Assembly (NCBI RefSeq): GCF_900177405.1 | Contig: NZ_LT840185.1 | Location: 2,099,501 to 2,163,500 of the forward strand | Origin: Allosphingosinicella indica | Lineage (GTDB): Bacteria > Pseudomonadota > Alphaproteobacteria > Sphingomonadales > Sphingomonadaceae | DNA length: 64,000 nucleotides | Reading direction: 5' to 3' | Shown: positions 25,875 to 33,756 of the stretch, piece by piece | How the letters are laid out: each line of letters opens with the position of its first letter | Numbering within the stretch: the stretch's first letter is position 1 | Program-made: the position numbers and the translations under genes | Notes under the pieces: model-generated | What the model was told of the DNA's origin: nothing | Databases searched by the model: none | What the model saw: only the letters and a program-made list of their open reading frames with translations

Positions 25875-26501
25875 TCAGCCTTCCGCTTTCTCCTCTTCGC
25901 CTTCGCCGGCTTCGCCCGCGTCGGCGGCCGGAGCCTCATCGCTGGCGATCGTGCCGGGCTCGGCGTTGGCGTCATAGTCTTCGGTGAAGCTCGCGGTGTC
26001 CTTTTCGAACATCTCGGCCATCACGTCCTTGCCCTGCGCCTGCAGCTCGGCCTCTTCGGGCGAGCGGGCGATGTTGACGCTGATCGTCACCGACACCTCG
26101 GGGTGCAGCGAGACCTTCACGTCATGGACGCCGATCGCCTTGATCGGGCGGTCGAGGACGATCTGGTTCTTGGCGATCTTCTGGCCGTCGGCTTCCAGCG
26201 CCTCGGCGAGGTCGCGGGCGGAGACCGATCCGTAGAGCTGGCCGGTGTTGGACGCTTGGCGGATGAGCTGAATCTTCAGCCCGTCGACCTTCTTGGCGTC
26301 CTTTTCGGCTTCGCTGCGGCGCTCGGCATTCTGCGATTCGATCTTCTCGCGATTCGCCTCGAAGACCTTGCGGTTCGATTCGTTCGCGCGAAGCGCCTTG
26401 CCGCGGGGGAGGAGGAAGTTGCGGGCATAGCCGTTCTTCACCTTCACCACGTCGCCGATGTGGCCGAGCTTCTCGATCCTTTCGAGCAGGATGATTTCCA
26501 T
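25875..26501 (-). CDS. rplI: 50S ribosomal protein L9
   Basis: Large-subunit protein with an N-terminal 23S rRNA-binding domain (MEIILLERIEKLGHIGDVVKVKNGYARNFLLPRGKA), a long connecting helix rich in Lys and Glu, and a C-terminal domain (GQLYGSVSARDLAEAL). At 208 residues it is longer than the usual 150 or so: the last 50 residues are an acidic Ala/Glu tail after the SVTISVNIARSPEEAELQ strand. Extended L9 tails are known in alphaproteobacteria. Last gene of the operon. Confidence 0.97.
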   Translation of the reverse strand: MEIILLERIEKLGHIGDVVKVKNGYARNFLLPRGKALRANESNRKVFEANREKIESQNAERRSEAEKDAKKVDGLKIQLIRQASNTGQLYGSVSARDLAEALEADGQKIAKNQIVLDRPIKAIGVHDVKVSLHPEVSVTISVNIARSPEEAELQAQGKDVMAEMFEKDTASFTEDYDANAEPGTIASDEAPAADAGEAGEGEEEKAEG

Positions 26502-26513
26502 GACGTCTGCTCC

Positions 26514-26738
26514 TTACTTCACGACGTAGGGGAGAAGGCCGAGGTGGCGGGCGCGCTTGATCGCCTGCGCCAGCTCGCGCTGCTTCTTGGCCGATACGGC
26601 GGTGATGCGCGACGGCACGATCTTGCCGCGCTCGGACACGAAGCCCTGGAGGAGGCGCACGTCCTTATAGTCGATGCGGGGAGCGTCCTTGCCGGAGAAA
26701 GGGCAGCTCTTGCGGCGGCGGAAAAATGGGCGGGCCAT
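26514..26738 (-). CDS. rpsR: 30S ribosomal protein S18
   Basis: Small-subunit platform protein of 74 residues that binds next to S6. Recognised from [39 protein letters not shown] and [23 protein letters not shown]. It lies 9 bases after rpsF and 12 bases before rplI in the conserved order rpsF-rpsR-rplI. Confidence 0.98.
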   Translation of the reverse strand: MARPFFRRRKSCPFSGKDAPRIDYKDVRLLQGFVSERGKIVPSRITAVSAKKQRELAQAIKRARHLGLLPYVVK

Positions 26739-26747
26739 GTCTCGTCC

Positions 26748-27167
26748 TTATCCTTCGTTCTCGTCACGGCCGCGATCGCCGCGCGGGCCACGGCGGTCGC
26801 CGCGATCCCCACGGTCGCCGCGGTCACCACGGTCCCGGTCGCGTTCGCCACGGCGCATCATCGCGGACGGGCCCTGCTCGTGGGCGTCGACGCGGATGGT
26901 CATGTAGCGGATGACGTCTTCGTTGATCTGGGTCTGGCGCTCTAGCTCCGCGACGACGGGCGCCGGCGCATCGAAATCGAGCGCGACATAGTGCGCCTTG
27001 CGATTCTTCGAGATGCGATAGGCGAGATTGCGAAGACCCCAGGTTTCGGTGCGGACGACCTTGCCGCCCTGGTCTTCGACGATCTTGGTGGCGGTTTCCG
27101 CCAGCGCGTCGACCTGGGCTTGTGCCAGATCCTGACGCGCGAGAAACACATGCTCGTAGAGCGGCAT
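26748..27167 (-). CDS. rpsF: 30S ribosomal protein S6
   Basis: Small-subunit protein of 139 residues that pairs with S18. The core ([24 protein letters not shown] through [12 protein letters not shown]) is standard. The C-terminal 35 residues form an Arg/Gly/Asp-rich tail with repeated RGD units, much longer than in E. coli and probably disordered. ATG 27167 has GAAGGA seven bases upstream; a start five codons earlier is unlikely. The 290 bases upstream contain no gene and should hold the operon promoter. Confidence 0.97.
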   Translation of the reverse strand: MPLYEHVFLARQDLAQAQVDALAETATKIVEDQGGKVVRTETWGLRNLAYRISKNRKAHYVALDFDAPAPVVAELERQTQINEDVIRYMTIRVDAHEQGPSAMMRRGERDRDRGDRGDRGDRGDRRGPRGDRGRDENEG

Positions 27168-27457
27168 GTTCGCGTCCTTCATGTTGGCCGATCGCTGACG
27201 CCGCCCGATGCGAACGCCCCTCCGGCTGTCGTCTCAAATGCTAAACCGAGGCGCAAAGGATGAACCTTCGCCCCGGACGCGCGTGCCTTTGACGGAAAGA
27301 GGCGCGAAAAGCAAGGGGCGCTAGCCCGCCAAGCCATCCCGGGCCAACGACCGCGCATATCGTCGCGGCGCCCCATTCATTCCCGAAACCGTTGCGTCGT
27401 GAGGGTTTTTATGCGTGAATTATTGAATGAGGTCTGTGAAAAAATTGGGCTGTCATC

Positions 27458-27799
27458 TTGCTAGCCAGCGCCGCGCTGGCCTGCACGCCTCAATCTTCAG
27501 ATTGTCCTGATTTTTGGAGCGACGCTGGCAAAGGTATGTCGACGCATTTTGCCGACCTCCGTGAGGTCTCCGCTCCTCGAGTGGAAACGAGGCTGATCGC
27601 CGAAATCGATAAATGCTACGCGCATAGTGGTTCGACGCGTTCGCTAAGCTTTTACGAAGAGTGGGCGGACAGCGAGGGCAACCGATACCTGACTTTCGAC
27701 ATCGAGGGCGTGGAGGATGTAGCGTTCGTGGCGGTAGTCGACCTTCGCAGTCGAATTACCAAGGTCGGCTTGATGAGCACAAATTGGTCAGCACAATAG
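27458..27799 (+). CDS. Putative lipoprotein with a disrupted or misread N-terminus
   Basis: The mature part follows a lipobox-like LASAALAC and has four further-spaced residues typical of a small secreted domain (CPDFWSDAG, IDKCYAHSG, LSFYEEWADSEGNRYLTFDIEG, VDLRSRITKVGL). In this frame the only start is TTG at 27458, which leaves a signal peptide of just nine residues. One base fewer in the A6 tract at 27439-27444 would join ATG 27427 to the frame and give MRSVKNWAVILLASAALAC, a normal lipoprotein signal. Base composition is lower in GC than flanking genes. Function unknown. Confidence 0.5.
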   Translation: MLASAALACTPQSSDCPDFWSDAGKGMSTHFADLREVSAPRVETRLIAEIDKCYAHSGSTRSLSFYEEWADSEGNRYLTFDIEGVEDVAFVAVVDLRSRITKVGLMSTNWSAQ

Positions 27800-27927
27800 G
27801 GTTCAAATAGGCTTTAAGGTCATTGACGATCCTCCTCCCGCGAGCAGCCGCATACGCAACAGCAAGGGATGCCTCAGCCGTGAAATGGGCAAGTGGCTGT
27901 CACCCGGATTTCGGCTAGAGCGCCATT

Positions 27928-28389
27928 ATGCGGCTGAGAACCTATCTGGCTATCGCTCTACTGGCATTTCTCGTCGCTACCATAGGCGCGGAAACATTTG
28001 CTGGATTGGCGATCGGCGCCAATTCTCCGACCGAAGCTCTGCGCCGGCTATCGGAATGGGAGCCGGTCGAACTGGTTGGCATGGCCTATATGTTCACGCC
28101 CTTCCTCGCGATTTCTCTGATTTGCGCGAAGACTGGCGAGATAACATCGGGCCATCAAGCCAGAGCCATATTCGCTGTGGCCATGCTTGCGCTCACCGGC
28201 CTTTACGCGGTCGGATATTGGGGCGCGCAAGAGGCCATGAATGAAGAGAAATGGACAGCCGCAGCGTTGGGCGTTGGCTTCCTGCCAGTGATTTTCGGGG
28301 CGCCTGTGATGCTGTTCAGCCTTTTGGCCGCTATGCTGGCGGTCAAGTTTGATCGCACTGTTCGTTCCGAGGGTAGACATGAGAGTTAG
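27928..28389 (+). CDS. Hypothetical four-helix membrane protein
   Basis: Protein of 153 residues with about four hydrophobic helices: LAIALLAFLVATIGAETFAG, LVGMAYMFTPFLAISLI, AIFAVAMLALTGLYAVGYW and GVGFLPVIFGAPVMLFSLLAAML. No charged catalytic motif is visible and I do not recognise the family. It lies in the lower-GC patch between the odd lipoprotein gene and another small membrane-protein gene 6 bases downstream, suggesting the last two are cotranscribed. Confidence 0.6.
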   Translation: MRLRTYLAIALLAFLVATIGAETFAGLAIGANSPTEALRRLSEWEPVELVGMAYMFTPFLAISLICAKTGEITSGHQARAIFAVAMLALTGLYAVGYWGAQEAMNEEKWTAAALGVGFLPVIFGAPVMLFSLLAAMLAVKFDRTVRSEGRHES

Positions 28390-28395
28390 GTCAAG

Positions 28396-28740
28396 ATGTC
28401 CACCGGCAGAGACACTCGTCACGGTCAGGTGCCTAACAAGCCGATGATTGTGTTTCGCGTGATCCTCACCATTGCGGGCGCTGCCGCCGCAATCCCTTAC
28501 TTGGGCTTTGCGATGTTTATCGCATTCGCGCAGATCGCGGGCGACTGCTTTCCGGAAACGAACGCGTCATGCCCCACCGATGCCGAGCGCACTTTCAGTG
28601 CTTTGGCGGTGACCGCCATTGCCGCGCTGATCTTCGGCGGCCTCTGTTTTCTTTGGTTCAAGCTGTACAAATGGCTCGCTCGGCGGGGCGGCGGAGCGGC
28701 ACCGCGGCGGAGAGACACCGGAAGTGGTGGGCGCGTGTAA
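28396..28740 (+). CDS. Hypothetical two-helix membrane protein
   Basis: Protein of 114 residues with helices VFRVILTIAGAAAAIPYLGFAMFIAFA and FSALAVTAIAALIFGGLCFLWFKLY, separated by a periplasmic-looking loop with two cysteines (GDCFPETNASCPTD) that could form a disulfide, and a basic Gly/Arg tail. It follows the previous gene by 6 bases. ATG 28444 is an alternative start. No family recognised. Confidence 0.55.
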   Translation: MSTGRDTRHGQVPNKPMIVFRVILTIAGAAAAIPYLGFAMFIAFAQIAGDCFPETNASCPTDAERTFSALAVTAIAALIFGGLCFLWFKLYKWLARRGGGAAPRRRDTGSGGRV

Positions 28741-28770
28741 GGTTGCGCGATCGCGGCTGGGGAGGCGCGA

Positions 28771-29595
28771 ATGACCAAAGGCATCTGCAATCTCATGGTC
28801 TTTGCGCTGCTTCTGGCGGGATGCCGGGAGCAGAGTGCCGAACAGTTCGTTGCCAAACCCGCGCCGGTTCGATTCGCCCAGGCCGAGGCCTCCCCGCTCG
28901 AACACGGCGAACGCCTGGCCTATGTGCTCGGCTGCATCGGCTGTCATGGCGAGGATCTCGCCGGGCAGGATTGGAGCGAGCCGGGTTTCGCCCGATTGTG
29001 GACCGCGAATCTCACGCGGGCCGTGCCGCGCTATACCGACGATCAGCTTGCCAAAGTCATCGCCAGCGGGGCGCACCCGGACGGCACCCCGCTGTGGGAA
29101 ATGCCCTCGCACCTGTTCACCGCGTTGGCACCTGAGGATATGGCCGCGCTGATCCTGTTCCTGCGCAGCCGCCCACCCACTGGTGTCGCGCATCCAGCCC
29201 CGCGCCTCGATGAAGGCGCCCGCCGCGAAATCGCGGCCGGCCTGTGGAAATCCTCGCGCGATCGGGTCCGCGAGGAAGGCGCGCTATCCCCGCCAGACGC
29301 CGGGGCAGGTCATGCGCTCGGCCGTCATATCGTGCGAGCGACCTGCGCCGAATGCCATGGCATGGACCTGCGTGGCGGTGAGCCTCATCCCGGCGCGGCG
29401 GCGCGGCCCGATCTGCGCATGGTTGCGGGCTACGAACGTGAGGATTTCCGGCATCTGCTGCGCACCGGTGTCGCAGCGGGCGGACGAGAGGTCGGGCTGA
29501 TGAGCGAGGTCGCGCGCGGGCGCTACAATCATTTGACCGACGATGAGATCGATGCCGTTCACGCTTATCTTCAGGCTGTCGGATCGCAGCCCTAG
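28771..29595 (+). CDS. Di-heme cytochrome c lipoprotein
   Basis: Protein of 274 residues exported as a lipoprotein (lipobox LLAGC, Cys18). Two class I cytochrome c domains carry heme-attachment sites Cys55-x2-Cys58-His59 (CIGCH) and Cys192-x2-Cys195-His196 (CAECH); Met111 in LWEMPSHLF and a Met in GLMSEVARG are candidate sixth ligands. It resembles the cytochrome subunits of membrane dehydrogenases, but no dehydrogenase gene is adjacent, so its electron donor is unknown. GGGGAGG lies just before the ATG. Confidence 0.87.
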   Translation: MTKGICNLMVFALLLAGCREQSAEQFVAKPAPVRFAQAEASPLEHGERLAYVLGCIGCHGEDLAGQDWSEPGFARLWTANLTRAVPRYTDDQLAKVIASGAHPDGTPLWEMPSHLFTALAPEDMAALILFLRSRPPTGVAHPAPRLDEGARREIAAGLWKSSRDRVREEGALSPPDAGAGHALGRHIVRATCAECHGMDLRGGEPHPGAAARPDLRMVAGYEREDFRHLLRTGVAAGGREVGLMSEVARGRYNHLTDDEIDAVHAYLQAVGSQP

Positions 29596-29646
29596 CGCAG
29601 TCGAGAGCGCTGTCTCTCGGCGCCGCTCGTCATCGACGAAACGGCA

Positions 29647-30045
29647 TCACACTGGTCGCGGCGGCACGGTCTCGAACTTGGGCGCGTCGTCGCCGATGTC
29701 GTAATAGTCGGCTTTCTCGTCCGTATAGACGTGGACCGCTATCTTGATGCCCGTCGGCGTATCGAAGGCGCCCATCGCAACGCCGATCCAGTCCCGCTCG
29801 ATCGGGTCCCAGAAGAGCGACGACCCGCACACCGCGCAGAAGCCGCGTCGCACCTTGGGCGATGACTGGAACCAGGTGATCTTGTCGTCGCCCCGCACCG
29901 TCAGCGCCGTCTTCGGCACGTCCGCGGAGACGAAATAATGGCCCGAATGCTTACGGCAGGCGGTGCAATGGCAGCCGTCCGGCGCGTGCAGCGGCTCCGC
30001 GACGCTGAACGTCACCGCGCCGCACAGGCATGATCCTTCGAGCAC
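29647..30045 (-). CDS. GFA family (glutathione-dependent formaldehyde-activating-like) protein
   Basis: Zinc-binding protein of 132 residues with the GFA cysteine pattern: CLCGAVTF, CHCTACRKHSG and CAVCGS. Members of this fold bind Zn2+ by these cysteines; most have no proven substrate, and the formaldehyde-glutathione role applies to few. The start is GTG (VLEGSCLCGA) with GGGGAGAAG upstream. It stands alone on the minus strand between the cytochrome gene and the fab operon. Confidence 0.87.
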   Translation of the reverse strand: MLEGSCLCGAVTFSVAEPLHAPDGCHCTACRKHSGHYFVSADVPKTALTVRGDDKITWFQSSPKVRRGFCAVCGSSLFWDPIERDWIGVAMGAFDTPTGIKIAVHVYTDEKADYYDIGDDAPKFETVPPRPV

Positions 30046-30236
30046 CGCGTCTTCTCCCCGTCACAGACGCTACCCTTCCGGTGCCGCAATCCGCAAGCGC
30101 GCGGGATTGTTGGATACATGTAGGATCGCCTCTGTCAGGCTCGCGCGCGACTCGGCTGCAGTGAGGCTTGTCTGCTCCCGCCCTACGGCCGCAAACCATG
30201 CGCGTCAGTGCATTGGGACCTTTCGCCCGATCGGAG

Positions 30237-30263
30237 GCCGCCCGGCTTGCCTATCCGGGCGGC
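30237..30263 (+). other. Perfect hairpin in the fabD leader
   Basis: GCCGCCCGG and CCGGGCGGC form a 9-base stem with a 9-base loop ending 37 bases before the fabD ATG. There is no T tract, so it is more likely a leader structure or operator than a terminator. The 255-base gap here holds no gene. Confidence 0.4.
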
Positions 30264-30300
30264 GCTGGCCTACCAGCCCGCGCGAACAGGAGGACGTCCG

Positions 30301-31224
30301 ATGCGCGCATTCATCTTTCCGGGGCAGGGCAGCCAGGCGGTCGGCATGGGCAAGGCGCTCGCCGAAGCGAGCGGCACGGCGCGGGACGTTTTCGCCGAGG
30401 TCGACGACGCGCTGGGCCAGCATCTCGCCCAGCTTATGGCGGAAGGCCCGGCGGACGAACTGACGCTGACCGAAAATGCGCAGCCGGCGATCATGGCCAA
30501 TGCGCTTGCGACGCTGCGCGCTTCGGGCATCGACCTCGCCGCCAAGGCCGATTTCGTCGCCGGCCACAGCCTCGGCGAATATTCGGCGCTCTGCGCGGCG
30601 GGCGGGCTCGATCTCGCTACCACGGCATGGCTCCTCAAGCTGCGTGGGCAGGCGATGCAGGCGGCGGTGCCGGTGGGCGTGGGCGCGATGGCCGCGTTGC
30701 TTGGCGCCGACGTTGGCCTCGCGCAAAAGATCGCCGATGCGGCGGCGGAGGGCGAGGTCTGCACCGTCGCCAACGACAACGACCCGAGCCAGGTCGTCAT
30801 CTCCGGCCACAAGGGCGCGATCGACCGCGCGGTCGCGCTCGCCAAGGATATGGGCGCCAAGCGCGCCGTGCTGCTGCCCGTCTCAGCACCGTTCCACTGC
30901 CCGCTGATGCAGCCCGCAGCGGACCGCATGGCGCAGGCCTTGGCGGATGCTCGGATCGCGGCACCTGCGGTTCCGCTCTACGCCAACGTCACCGCCGCGC
31001 CGGTCCGCGATCCAACCGAAATCCGCGGCCTGCTGGTCGATCAGGTCACCGGCATGGTCCGCTGGCGCGAAAGCGTTTCCGCGATGTGGGATGCGGGCGT
31101 TACCGATTTCGTCGAGTTCGGCGGCAAGGTGCTCGGCCCGATGGTAAAACGCATCGCCCCCGACGCGACCGTCACCAGCGTCGTCACGATGGACGACATC
31201 GAAGCGCTGGTGAAGGAAATCTAG
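30301..31224 (+). CDS. fabD: Malonyl-CoA:ACP transacylase
   Basis: Loads malonyl groups from CoA onto acyl carrier protein for fatty-acid elongation. The protein has 307 residues: FIFPGQGSQAVGMGK at the start, nucleophile Ser90 in GHSLGEYSAL, and PVSAPFHCPLM with the catalytic His. ATG 30301 has AGGAGG seven bases upstream; the frame continues upstream without coding character. First gene of fabD-fabG-acpP-fabF. Confidence 0.97.
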   Translation: MRAFIFPGQGSQAVGMGKALAEASGTARDVFAEVDDALGQHLAQLMAEGPADELTLTENAQPAIMANALATLRASGIDLAAKADFVAGHSLGEYSALCAAGGLDLATTAWLLKLRGQAMQAAVPVGVGAMAALLGADVGLAQKIADAAAEGEVCTVANDNDPSQVVISGHKGAIDRAVALAKDMGAKRAVLLPVSAPFHCPLMQPAADRMAQALADARIAAPAVPLYANVTAAPVRDPTEIRGLLVDQVTGMVRWRESVSAMWDAGVTDFVEFGGKVLGPMVKRIAPDATVTSVVTMDDIEALVKEI

Positions 31225-31261
31225 CCGTCACGACGGCCGTATCAGCGGCGCGCAGTCCGCT

Positions 31262-31289
31262 TGGACCCCAGCCTTTGCTGGAATGACGG
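31262..31289. repeat. Solitary sphingomonad REP-type half element
   Basis: A 28-base sequence beginning TGGACCCCAGCC and ending GGAATGACGG, containing the inner palindrome CCAGC..GCTGG. Outer ends TGGACC and TGACG match those of the repeat pair at 925-1012, though the inner stem differs. It sits in the 74-base fabD-fabG gap. Confidence 0.65.
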
Positions 31290-31298
31290 GAGAGAAGA

Positions 31299-32036
31299 AT
31301 GTTCGACCTTAGCGGAATGACCGCCCTCGTGACCGGTGCGTCTGGCGGGATCGGTTCGGCGATCGCGAAGGCGTTGGCGGGGCAGGGGGCACGGCTGGCT
31401 GTGTCCGGCTCCAATGGAGCCAAACTGGAGGCGTTCCGCGCCGAGCTCGGCCGCGATCATGTCGCGCTCGCCTGCAACCTCTCCGACGGTGCCGCGGTGG
31501 ATGCGCTGGTGCCGCAGGCGGTTGAGGCGCTGGGGACGCTCGATATCCTCGTCAACAATGCCGGCGTGACGCGCGACAATCTTGCCATGCGGATGAAGGA
31601 CGAGGAGTGGGATCAAGTGATCCGCGTCAATCTGGAGGCTGCGTTCCGGCTCGCGCGCGCTGCCACCCGGCCGATGATGAAGGCACGGTTCGGCCGGATC
31701 GTTTCGATCACCTCAGTGGTCGGCACCACGGGCAATCCCGGGCAGGCGAATTACGCCGCATCCAAGGCAGGGCTCGTCGGCATGTCCAAGGCGCTGGCGC
31801 AGGAGCTTGCGAGCCGCGGTATCACCGTCAATTGCATCGCGCCCGGCTTCATCGCCTCGGCGATGACCGAGGGGCTGCCCGATGCGCAGAAGGAGGCGCT
31901 GCTCACGAAGATTCCGGCGGGCAAACTCGGCGCGGGCGAGGATATCGGCGCGGCGGCCGTCTATCTCGCCAGCCGCGAGGCCGGTTACGTCACCGGGCAG
32001 ACGCTCCACGTCAACGGCGGCATGGCGATGATCTGA
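31299..32036 (+). CDS. fabG: 3-oxoacyl-ACP reductase
   Basis: NADPH-dependent short-chain dehydrogenase that reduces 3-oxoacyl-ACP. The protein has 245 residues with the cofactor motif [12 protein letters not shown] at 86-89, and catalytic Ser139, Tyr152 and Lys156 (YAASK). The C-terminus GGMAMI is typical. GGGAGAGAAG precedes the ATG. The REP-type element lies just upstream but the operon order suggests cotranscription with fabD. Confidence 0.97.
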   Translation: MFDLSGMTALVTGASGGIGSAIAKALAGQGARLAVSGSNGAKLEAFRAELGRDHVALACNLSDGAAVDALVPQAVEALGTLDILVNNAGVTRDNLAMRMKDEEWDQVIRVNLEAAFRLARAATRPMMKARFGRIVSITSVVGTTGNPGQANYAASKAGLVGMSKALAQELASRGITVNCIAPGFIASAMTEGLPDAQKEALLTKIPAGKLGAGEDIGAAAVYLASREAGYVTGQTLHVNGGMAMI

Positions 32037-32116
32037 CGGCATTTGCCGCCCTCTTGCCAGCATCAAGCGGCAAGGTTAGGGCAACGGTCAAACACCCAAA
32101 ACGGGAAGGGAAGCAT

Positions 32117-32353
32117 ATGAGCGAGACCGCCGAGCGCGTTAAGAAGATCGTCGTCGAGCATCTCGGCGTCGAAGCCGAGAAGGTCACCGAGGAAGCGAGC
32201 TTCATCGACGATCTGGGTGCCGACAGCCTCGACATCGTCGAGTTGGTGATGGCGTTCGAAGAGGAATTCGGCGTCGAGATCCCCGACGATGCGGCCGAGA
32301 AGATCACGACCGTGAAGGACGCGATCGATTACATCGAGACCAACAAGGCCTGA
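32117..32353 (+). CDS. acpP: Acyl carrier protein
   Basis: Acidic 78-residue carrier of growing acyl chains. Ser37 in [18 protein letters not shown] takes the 4'-phosphopantetheine arm. Starts [19 protein letters not shown] with GGGAAGGGAAG upstream of the ATG. A strong terminator downstream (32429-32466) would keep acpP transcripts more abundant than fabF transcripts. Confidence 0.98.
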   Translation: MSETAERVKKIVVEHLGVEAEKVTEEASFIDDLGADSLDIVELVMAFEEEFGVEIPDDAAEKITTVKDAIDYIETNKA

Positions 32354-32428
32354 CGCATTCGGGCGATACGACGGCCCGCAGCCGGCGCCGACGGGCGCCG
32401 CCGGGACGGTTATCGAGCCGCTTGTCTG

Positions 32429-32466
32429 AAAACGGCTCCCCGTCCTAGGCCGGGGAGCCGTTTTGT
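32429..32466 (+). terminator. Strong rho-independent terminator between acpP and fabF
   Basis: A 14-base stem (AAAACGGCTCCCCG with its complement) has an 8-base loop and ends in TTTT. It lies 75 bases after acpP and 25 bases before the fabF ATG, so fabF needs read-through or its own promoter. Confidence 0.9.
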
Positions 32467-32490
32467 CATGTATCACGGGAGTTTAGCTAT

Positions 32491-33750
32491 ATGCGCCGCG
32501 TAGTCGTCACCGGATTGGGGCTGGTCACGCCGCTGGGCGCCGACGTGGAGACCGCGTGGCGCAACATCCTCGCTTCGAAAAGCGGCGCGGCCCGGATCGC
32601 GCGGTTCGATGCCAGCGACTATGCCTGCAAGATCGCCTGCGAGGTGAAGCCGGCCGATCACGAATATGGCTTCGATCCCGACAAGCGCGTCGACCACAAG
32701 GTACAGCGGCAGGTCGATCCGTTCATCGTCTACGGCATCGACGCTGCGGGGCAGGCGCTCGAAGACGCCGGCCTCACCGACATGAGCGAGGAAGAGCGGC
32801 TGATGGCCGGCTGCTCGATCGGATCGGGCATCGGCGGCCTGCCGGGGATCGAGAAGGAATCGCTGGTGCTGGCCGAAAAGGGCCCGCGCCGCGTCTCGCC
32901 GCACTTCGTCCACGGCCGCCTCATCAACCTCATCTCGGGGCAGGTCTCGATCAAATATGGCCTGATGGGGCCGAACCACGCTGTCGTCACCGCCTGCTCG
33001 ACCGGCGCGCATTCAATCGGCGATGCGGCGCGTATGATCCGCGACGGCGACGCCAACGTCATGCTCGCGGGCGGCGCGGAGGGCGCGATCTGCCCGATCG
33101 GCATCGCCGGCTTCGCGCAGGCGCGCGCGCTCTCGACCAATTTTAACGACACGCCCGAGAAGGCGAGCCGCCCCTATGACAAGGATCGCGACGGTTTCGT
33201 CATGGGCGAGGGCGCGGGCGTGGTGGTGCTCGAGGAATATGAGCACGCCAAGAAACGCGGCGCCAAAATCTATGCGGAAGTAATCGGCTACGGGCTTTCG
33301 GGCGATGCCTATCATGTCACCGCGCCGCATCCCGAAGGATCTGGCGCCTATCGTTCGATGGAAATGGCGATGCGCAAGTCCGGCCTTCAGCTCTCCGACA
33401 TCGACTATATCAATGCGCACGGCACCTCGACCCCGCTCGGCGACGAGCTGGAGCTGGGCGCGGTCCGCAAGCTGTTCGGCAATGCGATCGGCGATCTCTC
33501 GATGTCATCGACCAAATCGGCAATCGGCCACCTTCTCGGCGGCGCGGGCGCGGTGGAAAGCATTTTCTGCATCCTCGCGATGCGCGACCAGATCGTCCCG
33601 CCGACGCTCAACCTCGACAATCCGAGCGACAATTGCGCAGGCGTCGATCTGGTGCCGCACAAGGCCAAGGAGCGACCGGTGAAGGCGGTGCTCAACAACA
33701 GCTTCGGCTTCGGCGGCACCAACGCCTCGCTGGTGATGAAGGCGGCCTGA
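32491..33750 (+). CDS. fabF: 3-oxoacyl-ACP synthase II
   Basis: Condensing enzyme that elongates acyl-ACP with malonyl-ACP. The protein has 419 residues with the catalytic triad Cys169 ([11 protein letters not shown]), His310 ([12 protein letters not shown]) and His347 ([12 protein letters not shown]). N-terminus [16 protein letters not shown] is standard. It starts 25 bases after a strong terminator and is followed 6 bases later by mltG. Confidence 0.98.
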   Translation: MRRVVVTGLGLVTPLGADVETAWRNILASKSGAARIARFDASDYACKIACEVKPADHEYGFDPDKRVDHKVQRQVDPFIVYGIDAAGQALEDAGLTDMSEEERLMAGCSIGSGIGGLPGIEKESLVLAEKGPRRVSPHFVHGRLINLISGQVSIKYGLMGPNHAVVTACSTGAHSIGDAARMIRDGDANVMLAGGAEGAICPIGIAGFAQARALSTNFNDTPEKASRPYDKDRDGFVMGEGAGVVVLEEYEHAKKRGAKIYAEVIGYGLSGDAYHVTAPHPEGSGAYRSMEMAMRKSGLQLSDIDYINAHGTSTPLGDELELGAVRKLFGNAIGDLSMSSTKSAIGHLLGGAGAVESIFCILAMRDQIVPPTLNLDNPSDNCAGVDLVPHKAKERPVKAVLNNSFGFGGTNASLVMKAA

Positions 33751-33756
33751 CGCATC

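Noticed and set aside
27885-28244. A 119-codon frame overlapping the four-helix membrane protein
   Set aside because: It lacks hydrophobic pattern and start signal; the other frame has four clear membrane helices.
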